Shown here piece by piece: positions 35,670 through 45,485 of a DNA stretch of 64,000 nt. The translations under genes and the position numbers were made by a program. Under the pieces are notes generated by a model. That model was given only the letters and a program-made list of their open reading frames with translations. It was not told the origin of the DNA and did no database searches. The DNA is from CAVVDY01 sp963819645. Lineage in GTDB: Bacteria > Acidobacteriota > Terriglobia > Terriglobales > Acidobacteriaceae. The stretch spans positions 1-64,000 of the forward strand of contig CAWFWZ010000016.1 in the NCBI GenBank assembly GCA_963819645.1, written 5' to 3'. How positions within the stretch are numbered: the stretch's first letter is position 1; each line of letters begins with the position of its first letter.

Positions 35670-36178
35670 CTAGATAAACATTTCGTCGTTGTGTCTGCCA
35701 TTTTTGGGTTGCCGGGATTTCTGGAACAGCGTATCCAGACCGGCGCCGATGCCTTGTAGAACTCCGTTCAAGTGCCGAAGCGGTGACATCACGGTGTTCT
35801 CGACCTTCGAGGTGGCGCCTTCCACTCGGTCGAAGGTCCGGGTCAGCATCTCGTCGGCGCGAATGGCCTGAAGCCGCGCATGGTCCATGAATCCGGTAAG
35901 CGTGTGTCGACCTTCTGCGTCTGAGCGCGCGCCGTCGTGCTGATAGCCGACGCGTTATCCAGAATGACGTCCACCTTGGGTCGGGCCGTCTCGAGCAGAG
36001 TCTGTACGTCGGCCGCGAGTTTCTTGGAATCCTCAATCAACGGCATGGCATGCGATTGCAGATCCTGCACGCGAGCGGCGAGCCGCCACATGATGGTGGC
36101 TATCACCGCCAGGATCAGCATTTGCGTGACTACAGCGGCCGCTGTAACGGCGATGAAAATGGTCAGCTTATCGTCCAT
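35670..36178 (-). CDS. DUF948-like membrane-anchored coiled-coil protein, one frameshift
   Basis: About 168 residues. MDDKLTIFIAVTAAAVVTQM and LILAVIATIMWRL form one transmembrane helix, followed by helical SHAMPLIEDSKKLAADVQTL and ETARPKVDVILDNASAIST. A slip near 35,900 leads to GFMDHARLQAIRADEMLTRT and MSPLRHLNGVLQGIGAGLDT. This fits DUF948/YtxG-type proteins of general stress. AAGGAG six bases upstream fixes the start. It is followed upstream on the same strand by the YtxH gene, and the pair resembles the ytxG-ytxH operon. Confidence 0.75.
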
Positions 36179-36233
36179 GGGATGCTCCTTGGGTGGAGTT
36201 TAGCGACCGCTCTTCCCACTGCCAGGCAATGGA

Positions 36234-36545
36234 CTACTGGCCAGGCGAGGTTTCGGGCTTTTCCGCCGTAGCCTCGTGATATGCCTGTTTCCCGGCGTCG
36301 ACTGCCGAGCGGAACTGGTCCTTCTGCTGGGAGATGTAGTCGCGACCACGATCGACCCAGGTTCCGGCTTGTTCACGTGCCTGGCGTGCGCGGTCTTTGA
36401 CCGCATCCCGACCCTGTTCGGCCGCGTCCATAAGCTTCTGCCGGGTTTCCTCTCCGGTGGTCGGGGCATAAAGAATGCCGACCGCTGCGCCAATACCTAG
36501 TCCCGCCAGGAACCACAAGAAACCGCTGCCATCGTTCTCAGCCAT
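36234..36545 (-). CDS. YtxH-domain stress protein
   Basis: 103 residues. MAENDGSGFLWFLAGLGIGA then AVGILYAPTTGEETRQKLMD is the YtxH signature: a Gly-rich transmembrane helix followed by LYAPxxGxETR. The rest is an amphipathic, charged helix ending in KPETSPGQ. GGAGG lies five bases before the ATG. Co-oriented with the DUF948-like gene about 55 bases downstream. Function in stress resistance is inferred from Bacillus YtxH. Confidence 0.88.
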   Translation of the reverse strand: MAENDGSGFLWFLAGLGIGAAVGILYAPTTGEETRQKLMDAAEQGRDAVKDRARQAREQAGTWVDRGRDYISQQKDQFRSAVDAGKQAYHEATAEKPETSPGQ

Positions 36546-36767
36546 GATTGCCTCCGTGCATGAGCTCTGATGAAGTCGGATGTTAGCACCCAGTTTGCAG
36601 AATTACAAACCGTCGGCCACATTTAGTGAGCTTAACTACCCGATCGCACCTGGCGCAAAATGACAACATTGACCGGCTCCGCGCAGAAGGCTATACTTAC
36701 CACATAAGTTGTACGAGTTGTTGCCCTTCATACCGACCTGGTTCGACCGCGCTACGCGGTGGCCCTC

Positions 36768-37298
36768 ATGAATAACCAGAGCTTTAGTATCGGAGACAAG
36801 GTGGTCTACCCGAACCATGGGGTAGGCATAATCGAACAGATCAGCAGCCGGACAATCGGCACTCAAATTGAACGCTTTTACCTCCTGAAAATCAAAGCCA
36901 GTAGTCTGAAAGTAATGGTTCCTTTCCACAATGTGGGAAGTGTCGGCCTGCGCAGAGTAGTCCGCAATGGGGAAGTGCAGAAGGTGCTCGATTTCCTGAT
37001 GGATGGCGAAATCGAGAATAACGCCGACTGGAAATACCGGTTCAAGGAAAACTCCGACAAGATGCGGACCGGCTCGCTTATCGACGTGGCCGTGGTTCTG
37101 AAGGGCCTGCTTCTGCTGGCGCAGACCAAGCCCCTGAGTTTCCGCGAGAAGAAAATGCTGGAGCGCGCTCGCTATCTATTGGCCAGCGAATTAGCGATGG
37201 CGCGCAATTGTGAAGAGACGGAGATCGAGGATCTGCTGAACCGGGCGCTCTCGAAATGCAAGCTGCGTTTCCCGGAAGCTTCCATGATCGATTCGTAG
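36768..37298 (+). CDS. CarD-family transcription factor
   Basis: 176 residues from MNNQSFSIGDKVVYPNHGVG; a GTG three codons earlier is possible, and neither has a strong ribosome site. Residues 1-60 form the RNA polymerase-interacting Tudor-like domain (GDKVVYPNHGVGIIEQISSR ... FYLLKIKASSLKVMVPFHNV) and the rest the helical C-terminal domain (GEVQKVLDFLMDGEIENNAD, EKKMLERARYLLASELAMAR). It binds the beta subunit and stabilises open complexes at rRNA and other promoters. Confidence 0.93.
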   Translation: MNNQSFSIGDKVVYPNHGVGIIEQISSRTIGTQIERFYLLKIKASSLKVMVPFHNVGSVGLRRVVRNGEVQKVLDFLMDGEIENNADWKYRFKENSDKMRTGSLIDVAVVLKGLLLLAQTKPLSFREKKMLERARYLLASELAMARNCEETEIEDLLNRALSKCKLRFPEASMIDS

Positions 37299-37397
37299 AC
37301 CTTCACTCAGCGCCTCCGCAGCAGATCGCAAAATCAGAGACGGACGCGAGTGTCGCGCCCGTCATCAGTTCTCTACTAAGTTTCCAAACTTATTGAC

Positions 37398-38183
37398 CTA
37401 AGCGACCCTGTCCTTCTTAACCTCACAGCTTCGACAGCTTGAAGTAATATCCACCCGATTGCGGCGCAGGTGATCTTCGAAAGCGGAGAGCCGGCGATTG
37501 CGGTTTGTATCGTAGCTTTGGCCCGCGGTTCCCGTCACAGGCCGCCGATCCAGCGCCTCTTCCTCCAGACGAGTCGGCATTTCTTCAGGAACCGACTGGC
37601 CCACCACCGCGGAATCCTCAGCCCGTGCTGCGATCCCGGAGGGGCGCAGGCGAGTTCTGCTCGAGTTGGGAGTGGGGTCATTAAATACACCTGTGATCCG
37701 TTCCGGTTCCAAGCTTTCCTCGTTGGGCAGCGGTTCTCCAGTGGCGGGCAATTCGCTAGGATCGGGAGTGATGGCATGCGTGCTTCCTTCGCGGTGCATC
37801 ACGTCGCCGGTGGTTTCCAGCGATTTGCGATAGCGCTCGTCGTAGTCGGACCAGGCGCGTTCGTTGTCATTCTTGTCATGTTTGAAGTTGTCTTCGTCGT
37901 AGCGTGGCAGGGCTTCGATCTGCTGCTTCGTCATGTCGGCGTGAAAGTCGTCCTGGTGTTTGGCATCGGGACGAATTCGGTCAGCGGGCACGAGGAACTT
38001 CTTGCTGCTGAGCCAGCCGCCGGAATCGACCACCGCGTAGCGGATGTTGCCGCTGCTGTGATCGAAGATGACGTCATCGATCTTGCCTAGTTTTTCGTCG
38101 TCGATTCCATACAGTGATGAGCCGCGTATATCGTCAACGTCGTTGCTGAAACGGTAGTCGCGCAGCATTCCGTAATGCGCCAT
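37398..38183 (-). CDS. PRC-barrel domain protein
   Basis: 261 residues. The PRC barrel occupies residues about 10-75 (DIRGSSLYGIDDEKLGKIDD, VIFDHSSGNIRYAVVDSGGW, KFLVPADRIRPDAKHQDDF). The remaining two-thirds is charged, repetitive and probably disordered, ending in a Cys-pair (SSCRSCEVKKDRVA). No signal peptide. PRC barrels bind RNA or proteins in stress and maturation roles; the exact role is unknown. Stand-alone on the minus strand. Confidence 0.85.
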   Translation of the reverse strand: MAHYGMLRDYRFSNDVDDIRGSSLYGIDDEKLGKIDDVIFDHSSGNIRYAVVDSGGWLSSKKFLVPADRIRPDAKHQDDFHADMTKQQIEALPRYDEDNFKHDKNDNERAWSDYDERYRKSLETTGDVMHREGSTHAITPDPSELPATGEPLPNEESLEPERITGVFNDPTPNSSRTRLRPSGIAARAEDSAVVGQSVPEEMPTRLEEEALDRRPVTGTAGQSYDTNRNRRLSAFEDHLRRNRVDITSSCRSCEVKKDRVA

Positions 38184-38252
38184 GGGGCACTCCTGTTGGG
38201 GTAGCGTTCGATTACCGTCACTCAGATGCAGGACCGCAGACAGAATGTGGGC

Positions 38253-38741
38253 TCAGCCAGTTTTGGTGAAGGCTTGTTTCAGGCGGGAGTAGGTCTCAGA
38301 GAGCAGCTCAGGCAGTACGCGGGTTTCGCCGACTACGGTCATGAAGTTCGCGTCCGCGACCCAGCGCGGCAGAACGTGCATGTGGACATGGCCGGCGACT
38401 CCGGCTCCGGCGGCCTTGCCGATGTTCATGCCCAGGTTCACGCCGTCGGGATGGTAGAGCTGGAACAGAATCGCCTCGAGCCGCTGCGTGAGCTCCGTCA
38501 TCTCGCAGAGCGATTCCGCCGGCAGCTTACTGATCCGGTCGAGGTGCTGATAGGGAACAACCATGGAATGTCCCGAGGTGTAAGGGAAGGCATTGAGCAC
38601 GACAAAATTGTGGCGTCCGCGATGCACAATGAGCGCCCGCTCATCATCGCCCATGGCCTGAAGATGGCAGAAAACGCAGTCTGGAGCCTGCTCGGCGGTG
38701 CTGACATATGCATAGCGCCAGGGTGCCCAAAGGTAGTCCAC
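38253..38741 (-). CDS. HIT-family nucleotide hydrolase/phosphorylase
   Basis: 162 residues. CVFCHLQAMGDDERALIVHR carries the zinc-type C-x2-C near the N-terminus, and GHVHMHVLPRWVADANFMT gives the catalytic HxHxH histidine triad. RGRHNFVVLNAFPYTSGHSM is the preceding conserved block. Subfamily resembles Ap4A phosphorylase/HIT of actinobacteria and acidobacteria. Acts on dinucleoside polyphosphates in the cytoplasm (family knowledge). Confidence 0.93.
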   Translation of the reverse strand: MDYLWAPWRYAYVSTAEQAPDCVFCHLQAMGDDERALIVHRGRHNFVVLNAFPYTSGHSMVVPYQHLDRISKLPAESLCEMTELTQRLEAILFQLYHPDGVNLGMNIGKAAGAGVAGHVHMHVLPRWVADANFMTVVGETRVLPELLSETYSRLKQAFTKTG

Positions 38742-38908
38742 AACGGCAGAGTATCAGACCACGATTTTGCAGAGCTGAGTGCGTCCGGAGGATGAAGAAT
38801 TCGCGCCGAGTTCGCTCCCGGCGGCAGAGCAGTTTGAGCCCTTGGTTAAGGGTGCATAAAAATTCAGTGTTCGTCCCAGAAATGCGTGCCTTTGTTGAGG
38901 TTACAGGT
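38742..38908. other. Upstream part of the rpsA leader
   Basis: No gene; upstream of the rpsA promoter. Confidence 0.3.
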
Positions 38909-38937
38909 TTGACACTGCTAGGGCCGGTTGCTATAGT
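38909..38937 (+). promoter_or_regulatory. Strong sigma-70-type promoter of rpsA
   Basis: Perfect -35 TTGACA (38909-38914), 17-base spacer, -10 TATAGT (38932-38937). It implies a leader of about 160 bases before the rpsA ATG. Confidence 0.8.
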
Positions 38938-39102
38938 CGAAACAGTCCTTAGCTCGCGGGGCCCGCTGCAAAGGATCCGGCCGCTGGGTTGTTCCAGACC
39001 CGCAGAAGCGGGAAATCATCCACGAAGACTCAAGCCAGCAGTCCGTTTTGAATCCAGGCTCTCTATCGTTACTCAAATAGCGGTAGCTCAAGTACTCAAC
39101 CC

Positions 39103-41115
<2,013 letters not shown>

Positions 41116-41132
41116 ACCAGCAACATTGATAC

Positions 41133-41163
41133 AAAAGGCCGCCAGCGATGGCGGCCTTTGTTG
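41133..41163 (+). terminator. rpsA terminator
   Basis: GGCCGCCAGCGATGGCGGCC, a seven-base stem with six-base loop, is preceded by A-rich and followed by TTTGTTGTT. Confidence 0.8.
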
Positions 41164-41169
41164 TTGAAT

Positions 41170-41595
41170 TTTGTTGTCATCCTGAGACGAAGTCGAAGGA
41201 TCTGCAGTTTGCCCACCCGGCATAAATTCGTGGCTCGACGCAACTGCAGATCCCTCAGGGACTGACGTCCCTTCGGGATGACACACATAGTTCAAGGCTC
41301 AGCCGGCTCAACGTTTCACGAGTGTCATCCTGAGACGAAGTCGAAGGATCTGCAGTTCGCCGCGCAGGCTAGTTCGTGGCTCGACGCAACTGCAGATCCC
41401 TCAGGGACTGACGTCCCTTCGGGAATGACACACATAGTTCAAGGCTTCCAGCAGGCTACAACGTTTCACGAGTGTCATCCTGAGACGAAGTCGAAGGATC
41501 TGCAGTTTGCTCACCCGGCCATAAATTTCGTGGCTCGACGCAACTGCAGATCCCTCAGGGACTGACGTCCCTTCGGGATGACACCCGGAATTTAG
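41170..41595. repeat. Tandem array of three about 140-bp repeats
   Basis: Each copy starts GTCATCCTGAGACGAAGTCG, then AAGGATCTGCAGTT, a variable stretch, CGACGCAACTGCAGATCCCT and CAGGGACTGACGTCCCTTCG, ending GGGATGACAC. Starts are near 41175, 41324 and 41475. The ends CTGCAGATCC...GGATCTGCAG are mutually inverted. Related copies occur at 34.8-35.1 kb and 58.08 kb. Confidence 0.85.
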
Positions 41596-41609
41596 TATGG
41601 ACGAGCCGA

Positions 41610-41990
41610 CTATTTGATTCGCAGATTAACGTGGGGAGCGTTGCGGTCGTCGAACTGGCTCACCGTCTTGGTATCGCTACGCTTGCCGTCGAGCTCGGCA
41701 TAAACTTCGTAGTCGACGTTGCGCTCCAACTGCGGGAAGCGATACGTCCCGTCCTTCTGCGCGAAGAAGGTGCGCACGTTCAGCGTCTTCTCGTTCTTCA
41801 GGTAGACGACGGCGTTGGCAATGGGTTGGTCGTTCTTGTCCATCACCACTCCGGTAAGAACCCGCTGGTTGACGCGCGTTTTTTTGTCCGAATCGTCATG
41901 CGGAGACTGCGACAGGGGAATCTGCAATTGCCAGGCGCCGCACGACAGCAGCACAAAAGAGAGAAACAGTAGGTTCAGCGGCTTCTTCAT
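41610..41990 (-). CDS. Lipoprotein with carboxypeptidase-regulatory-like fold
   Basis: 126 residues. MKKPLNLLFLSFVLLSCGAW is a lipoprotein signal with lipobox LLSC. The mature part VLTGVVMDKNDQPIANAVVY, then YRFPQLERNVDYEVYAELDG, fits the CarboxypepD_reg beta sandwich (TGxVxDxxGxPxxxAxV). It would sit on the envelope. Last of three co-directional genes after the LysW-like gene; only 16 bases from the preceding stop. Confidence 0.8.
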   Translation of the reverse strand: MKKPLNLLFLSFVLLSCGAWQLQIPLSQSPHDDSDKKTRVNQRVLTGVVMDKNDQPIANAVVYLKNEKTLNVRTFFAQKDGTYRFPQLERNVDYEVYAELDGKRSDTKTVSQFDDRNAPHVNLRIK

Positions 41991-42006
41991 CTGGTTTGAA
42001 TTGTCC

Positions 42007-42429
42007 TTACTGACTTTGCAGTTGTTGCTCCGTCAGGTGAATTCCGACGTCCTGCCGTTCGTTGTCGTCGATGTGCACCTTGACTTCCGGTTTGGAGACG
42101 CCCTTCGGGGTCTTGATGTCAGCCTGAACCACGTAGTCCTGTTTGCCGACGGGAACGCGTTGGGCGAACTCGCCGGTATGGTTTGACACCTGCTCCCAGC
42201 GAAACTTCTTCTCCGAGTTTACTCGAATCCTGATGGGCACCCCTGCCAGGGGACGGGAGTCGGGTCCCCACACGGTTCCGAAAATCAGGGCGTAGTCTTT
42301 GCCCGCGTTCCCGGAGGTGGTTTGGGGGAGCGGGTCAAGTGGTGCGGAGTAGAGTGCACCACCCATCAACAACATCGCGAGCACGACGGAGAGCGAGCCG
42401 GTGACCCTACCGGCATCGCGATGGCACAC
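42007..42429 (-). CDS. Secreted carboxypeptidase-regulatory-like protein
   Basis: 140 residues, GTG start immediately after the LysW-like stop. The signal peptide region is GSLSVVLAMLLMGGALYSAP. The mature domain FGTVWGPDSRPLAGVPIRIR and GEFAQRVPVGKQDYVVQADI is again CarboxypepD_reg-like, related to the next gene. Probably exported and paired with its neighbour. Function unknown. Confidence 0.75.
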   Translation of the reverse strand: MCHRDAGRVTGSLSVVLAMLLMGGALYSAPLDPLPQTTSGNAGKDYALIFGTVWGPDSRPLAGVPIRIRVNSEKKFRWEQVSNHTGEFAQRVPVGKQDYVVQADIKTPKGVSKPEVKVHIDDNERQDVGIHLTEQQLQSQ

Positions 42430-42432
42430 GGC

Positions 42433-42627
42433 TCAATACGCACTCTCCTCTTCGGCGTCCTCGTCTTTGTCGTCGTCGTCCTTCTCCTCCACCTTGCTCA
42501 ATTCAAGAGGATCGATCGCCACCACTTCGAAATCAGTGCCGCACTCCGGACAGGAGACGACTTCACCTTCGTCGACCTCATCTTCTTCGATATCGAGATC
42601 GCTTTCGCATTCCGGACAAATTACCAT
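42433..42627 (-). CDS. LysW-like zinc-ribbon protein with acidic tail
   Basis: 64 residues. MVICPECESDLDIEEDEVDE, then GEVVSCPECGTDFEVVAIDP matches LysW (CPxC ... CPxCGxxLEVVxLDP), the carrier in lysine/arginine biosynthesis. LysW ends in EDWGE, whose terminal Glu carries the substrate; this protein ends in DDDDKDEDAEEESAY, so the carrier function is doubtful. GGAGG precedes the ATG. No lysine-pathway genes are nearby; instead two secreted proteins follow within a few bases. Confidence 0.75.
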   Translation of the reverse strand: MVICPECESDLDIEEDEVDEGEVVSCPECGTDFEVVAIDPLELSKVEEKDDDDKDEDAEEESAY

Positions 42628-42756
42628 GATGATGCCCTCCGTTCCTTATCGGCCTGGCCGCTTATGGGCAGCGCCAACCGCCCTCTTATATTTAGAATCT
42701 CTTGCTGACAGCGTCAAGTAACAGACGCTGAAGAAATGTCGAGGTTTCAGGTTCTC

Positions 42757-44160
42757 ATGAAGAATCCAAAATACCTGCTTGCCGGAATCGCGATTTTGAT
42801 GTTGACGGTTCTGCCCACGGTTGCTCAAAGTTCCTCGAATTCCAACCCGCTGCCGGCGGCCAAGCCCGATCCGCAGATCGCGGCGGCGCTTCGTAGATGT
42901 TTCAGCCAAGCAGATCCAACAGACCATCCTGGAGCTGGTCAGCTTCTACACGCGGCAGACGCTTGTCGTCAGACATGCCGGCGTCGAGCGGCAAGGGTGC
43001 CAATGCCGCGGCAGATTGGATCAAGGGCCAGTTCGAGCAATACTCCAAGGAGTGCGGCGGCTGCCTGGAGGTGAAGACCGACGAGTTCACCCAGGAGCCG
43101 GGACCGCGCGTTCCGAAACCGACGAAGCTCACCAACGTGTATGCCGTACTGCGCGGAACCGATCCCGCAAATGCTGGCCGCATCGTGCTGGTGACCGGCC
43201 ACTACGATTCGCGCAACACCGACACCAATGACACCACTGGCCAGGCGCCCGGAGCCAACGACGACGGCAGCGGTACAGCAGTCAGCATGGAATGCGCGCG
43301 TGTGCTGAGCAAATACAAGTTTCCTGCAACCATCATCTTCCTTACGGTCGCAGGGGAAGAGCAGGGCCTCTACGGCAGCGCCCATTTCGCCAAGATGGCG
43401 AAGGCGCAAGGCTGGAACATTGAGGCGGCGCTGAACAACGACATCGTGGGCGGAGACAAGACGCCGGGGGACACATTGCAGAATCCACATGTCGTCCGCG
43501 TCTTTTCTGAGGGCATTCCGGCTAACGCCGATGAAAAGCAGATCAAGCAGATTCGCTCGCTGGCCGGCGAGAACGACAGTTTGTCGCGGCAACTGGCGCG
43601 CTACATCGCTGCGACTTCGCAGGAGTATCTGGGGTCCACTAGCTTCCGCCCGCTGCTCGTCTTCCGGCCTGACCGGTTCTTGCGCGGAGGCGATCAGACA
43701 TCATTCAATCAACAGGGCTACGCCGCGGTGCGGTTCACAGAGTTTCGCGAGAACTACAACCATCAGCATCAGAATGTGCGCACGGAAAACGGCATCGAGT
43801 ATGGCGACCTGCCCAAGTTTGTGGACTACGATTACGTCGCCAACGTCGCGCGGGTGAATGCCGCAACCCTGGCGTCACTGGCCTCTGCGCCCGCTCCGCC
43901 GGCTAATGTGCGCATTTTGACGAAAGAGTTGCAGAACGATTCCACGCTGGTGTGGGATGCTTCGCCCGGAGGACTGGCGACATCCTATGAGGTCGTGTGG
44001 CGCGATACCACCGCGTCGGAGTGGACCAACGCGCAAGGATGTTGGCAACGTGACCAAAGCAACGCTGCCGATGTCCAAGGACAACGTGATTTTCGCTGTC
44101 CGCGCGGTGGACGCCAAAGGGCATCGCAGCCTGGCGGTGGTTCCGGTGCCGGAGCGATAA
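42757..44160 (+). CDS. M28-family zinc aminopeptidase, secreted, frameshifted
   Basis: About 467 residues after correction. Signal peptide MKNPKYLLAGIAILMLTVLP then TVAQ. Slips near 42,895 and 42,965 precede KGANAAADWIKGQFEQYSKE. The zinc ligands are in LVTGHYDSRNTD (His, Asp), GANDDGSGTAVS (Asp) and FLTVAGEEQGLYGSAHFA (Glu-Glu catalytic pair); FRENYNHQHQNVRTENGIEY supplies the late His. A fibronectin-like C-terminal domain (PPANVRILTKELQNDSTLVW) contains a third slip near 44,038 and ends in GHRSLAVVPVPER. Extracellular peptide degradation is likely. Confidence 0.9.
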
Positions 44161-44172
44161 CAAGGGACGTTT

Positions 44173-44241
44173 GAACCACAGAGACACAGAGACGCAGAGC
44201 AGATCTAGAAGTCCCTGTGTCTCTGTGCCTCTGTGGTCAAT
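44173..44241. repeat. Long inverted repeat (hairpin) after the M28 gene
   Basis: CCACAGAGACACAGAGAC pairs with GTCTCTGTGCCTCTGTGG across a 30-base loop. It can act as a bidirectional terminator. Same motif type is common in acidobacterial intergenic DNA. Confidence 0.65.
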
Positions 44242-44286
44242 TTGATCGGCAGTCTGGCCATAGAAGCATCTAAAATAGAACTTTCA

Positions 44287-45171
44287 ATGCGACGGACCTC
44301 CAGCCTCGGCGGCATGGGATTGAGCTTCCCGCCGTTCACCCGCGCGGTGAAGCAACTGCTCATCGCCAATTGCGCGATCTTCCTGCTGTTCGCGCTGTTT
44401 CAAGCCATCGACAGCACCGCCCCGATTGCAGGCTGGGCCTACAATCACCTCGGCCTCGAAGGATGGGCAGTCGTTCACGGCGAAGTCTGGCAGTTGGTGA
44501 CCTACGCCTTCCTGCACTACGGGTTGCTGCATCTGCTGTTCAACATGCTGGCGCTCTGGATGTTTGGTGCGCAGTTGGAACAGGACTGGGGCTACAACCT
44601 GTTCATGCAGTTCTACTTCTTCTGCGTCATTGGGGCGGCGATTTGTACGGTCCTGATTTCGTTTACCGGAATCCTGGGAGTTAGTCCCCACACCCTGACC
44701 GTTGGGGCCTCCGGCGGAATCTACGGTCTGTTGCTGGCCTTTGGCATGTTGCACGGCGATTCCGAAGTCATGCTCTTCCCGTTGCCGTTCCTGATCAAAG
44801 CGAAGTACTTCGTCATCGGCATTATCGGCCTGGCGCTTTACGGGGCGCTGTCGTCGGCGCACACGCTCGGGCAGTCGACAGCGTACATGGCGCATCTTGG
44901 CGGGCTGCTGTTTGGCTATATCTTCCTGAAGTTCGTACCGCGCCGCGGCTTTGGGTACGCCACCTCGGAACGCTATTACGGCTTGCGCAACTCCTACTAC
45001 AAGTGGAAGCGGCGGCGCGCTGCCCGGAAGTTCGAGGTCTACATGCGCAAGCACGAGCCGAACGACTACAAACACGACGAGTACTTCGACGAGTACGGCA
45101 ATTTCAAAGACCCGAGCACTCCCCGTAGCGATAAGAAAAACGGCGACTCACGTTCCGGTTGGGTGAACTGA
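44287..45171 (+). CDS. Rhomboid-family intramembrane serine protease
   Basis: 294 residues, six or more transmembrane helices. The catalytic Ser is in LTVGASGGIYGLLLAFGMLH and the His in STAYMAHLGGLLFGYIFLKF. HYGLLHLLFNMLALWMFGAQ is the L1/TM2 H-x2-x-N-M region. A long basic cytoplasmic tail (YYKWKRRRAARKFEVYMRKH) ends in a disordered charged stretch. Cleaves membrane-protein helices within the inner membrane. Start at ATG 44287 avoids an unnatural upstream extension. Confidence 0.95.
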   Translation: MRRTSSLGGMGLSFPPFTRAVKQLLIANCAIFLLFALFQAIDSTAPIAGWAYNHLGLEGWAVVHGEVWQLVTYAFLHYGLLHLLFNMLALWMFGAQLEQDWGYNLFMQFYFFCVIGAAICTVLISFTGILGVSPHTLTVGASGGIYGLLLAFGMLHGDSEVMLFPLPFLIKAKYFVIGIIGLALYGALSSAHTLGQSTAYMAHLGGLLFGYIFLKFVPRRGFGYATSERYYGLRNSYYKWKRRRAARKFEVYMRKHEPNDYKHDEYFDEYGNFKDPSTPRSDKKNGDSRSGWVN

Positions 45172-45173
45172 AG

Positions 45174-45485
45174 CTAGGTTTCGAAGACCATCTCCAGGCT
45201 CTCGTAAATTACCGGTATGTTGCACAGCTCCGGCAAGCGCAGCCAGTAGCGATGCACCTCAGGATCGTGCTGCGCCTCTGTCCGGGTCTCCTCTGATTTC
45301 CAATAGCGGGTATGAAAGAAGCGGTCAGGGCGTGAAGCGTCACGACGCAAGCTGTCGTGGCTATATCCCTTGGACTGCATCAAGGTGTAAAGCTCACGCA
45401 GCAGGGAAACCAGCTCTTCGTCCTTGCCTGGAAGAGCCTCAAGGATTGCCAGCGATACGATTTCCTCGCCCACGTTCCACCTCAC
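45174..45485 (-). CDS. ABM-domain protein (antibiotic biosynthesis monooxygenase-like)
   Basis: 103 residues, GTG start overlapping the pyruvate kinase stop (GTGA). IVSLAILEALPGKDEELVSL, then LRELYTLMQSKGYSHDSLRR and RYWKSEETRTEAQHDPEVHR fit the small ferredoxin-like ABM fold. Likely a dimeric cofactor-free enzyme or heme-related protein; the substrate cannot be told. Co-translated with pyruvate kinase, though a functional link is only inferred. Confidence 0.75.
   Translation of the reverse strand: MRWNVGEEIVSLAILEALPGKDEELVSLLRELYTLMQSKGYSHDSLRRDASRPDRFFHTRYWKSEETRTEAQHDPEVHRYWLRLPELCNIPVIYESLEMVFET

Noticed and set aside
41170..41595. CRISPR array
   Set aside because: Three units of about 140 bp with no short repeat-spacer alternation and no cas genes; these are long intergenic repeats.
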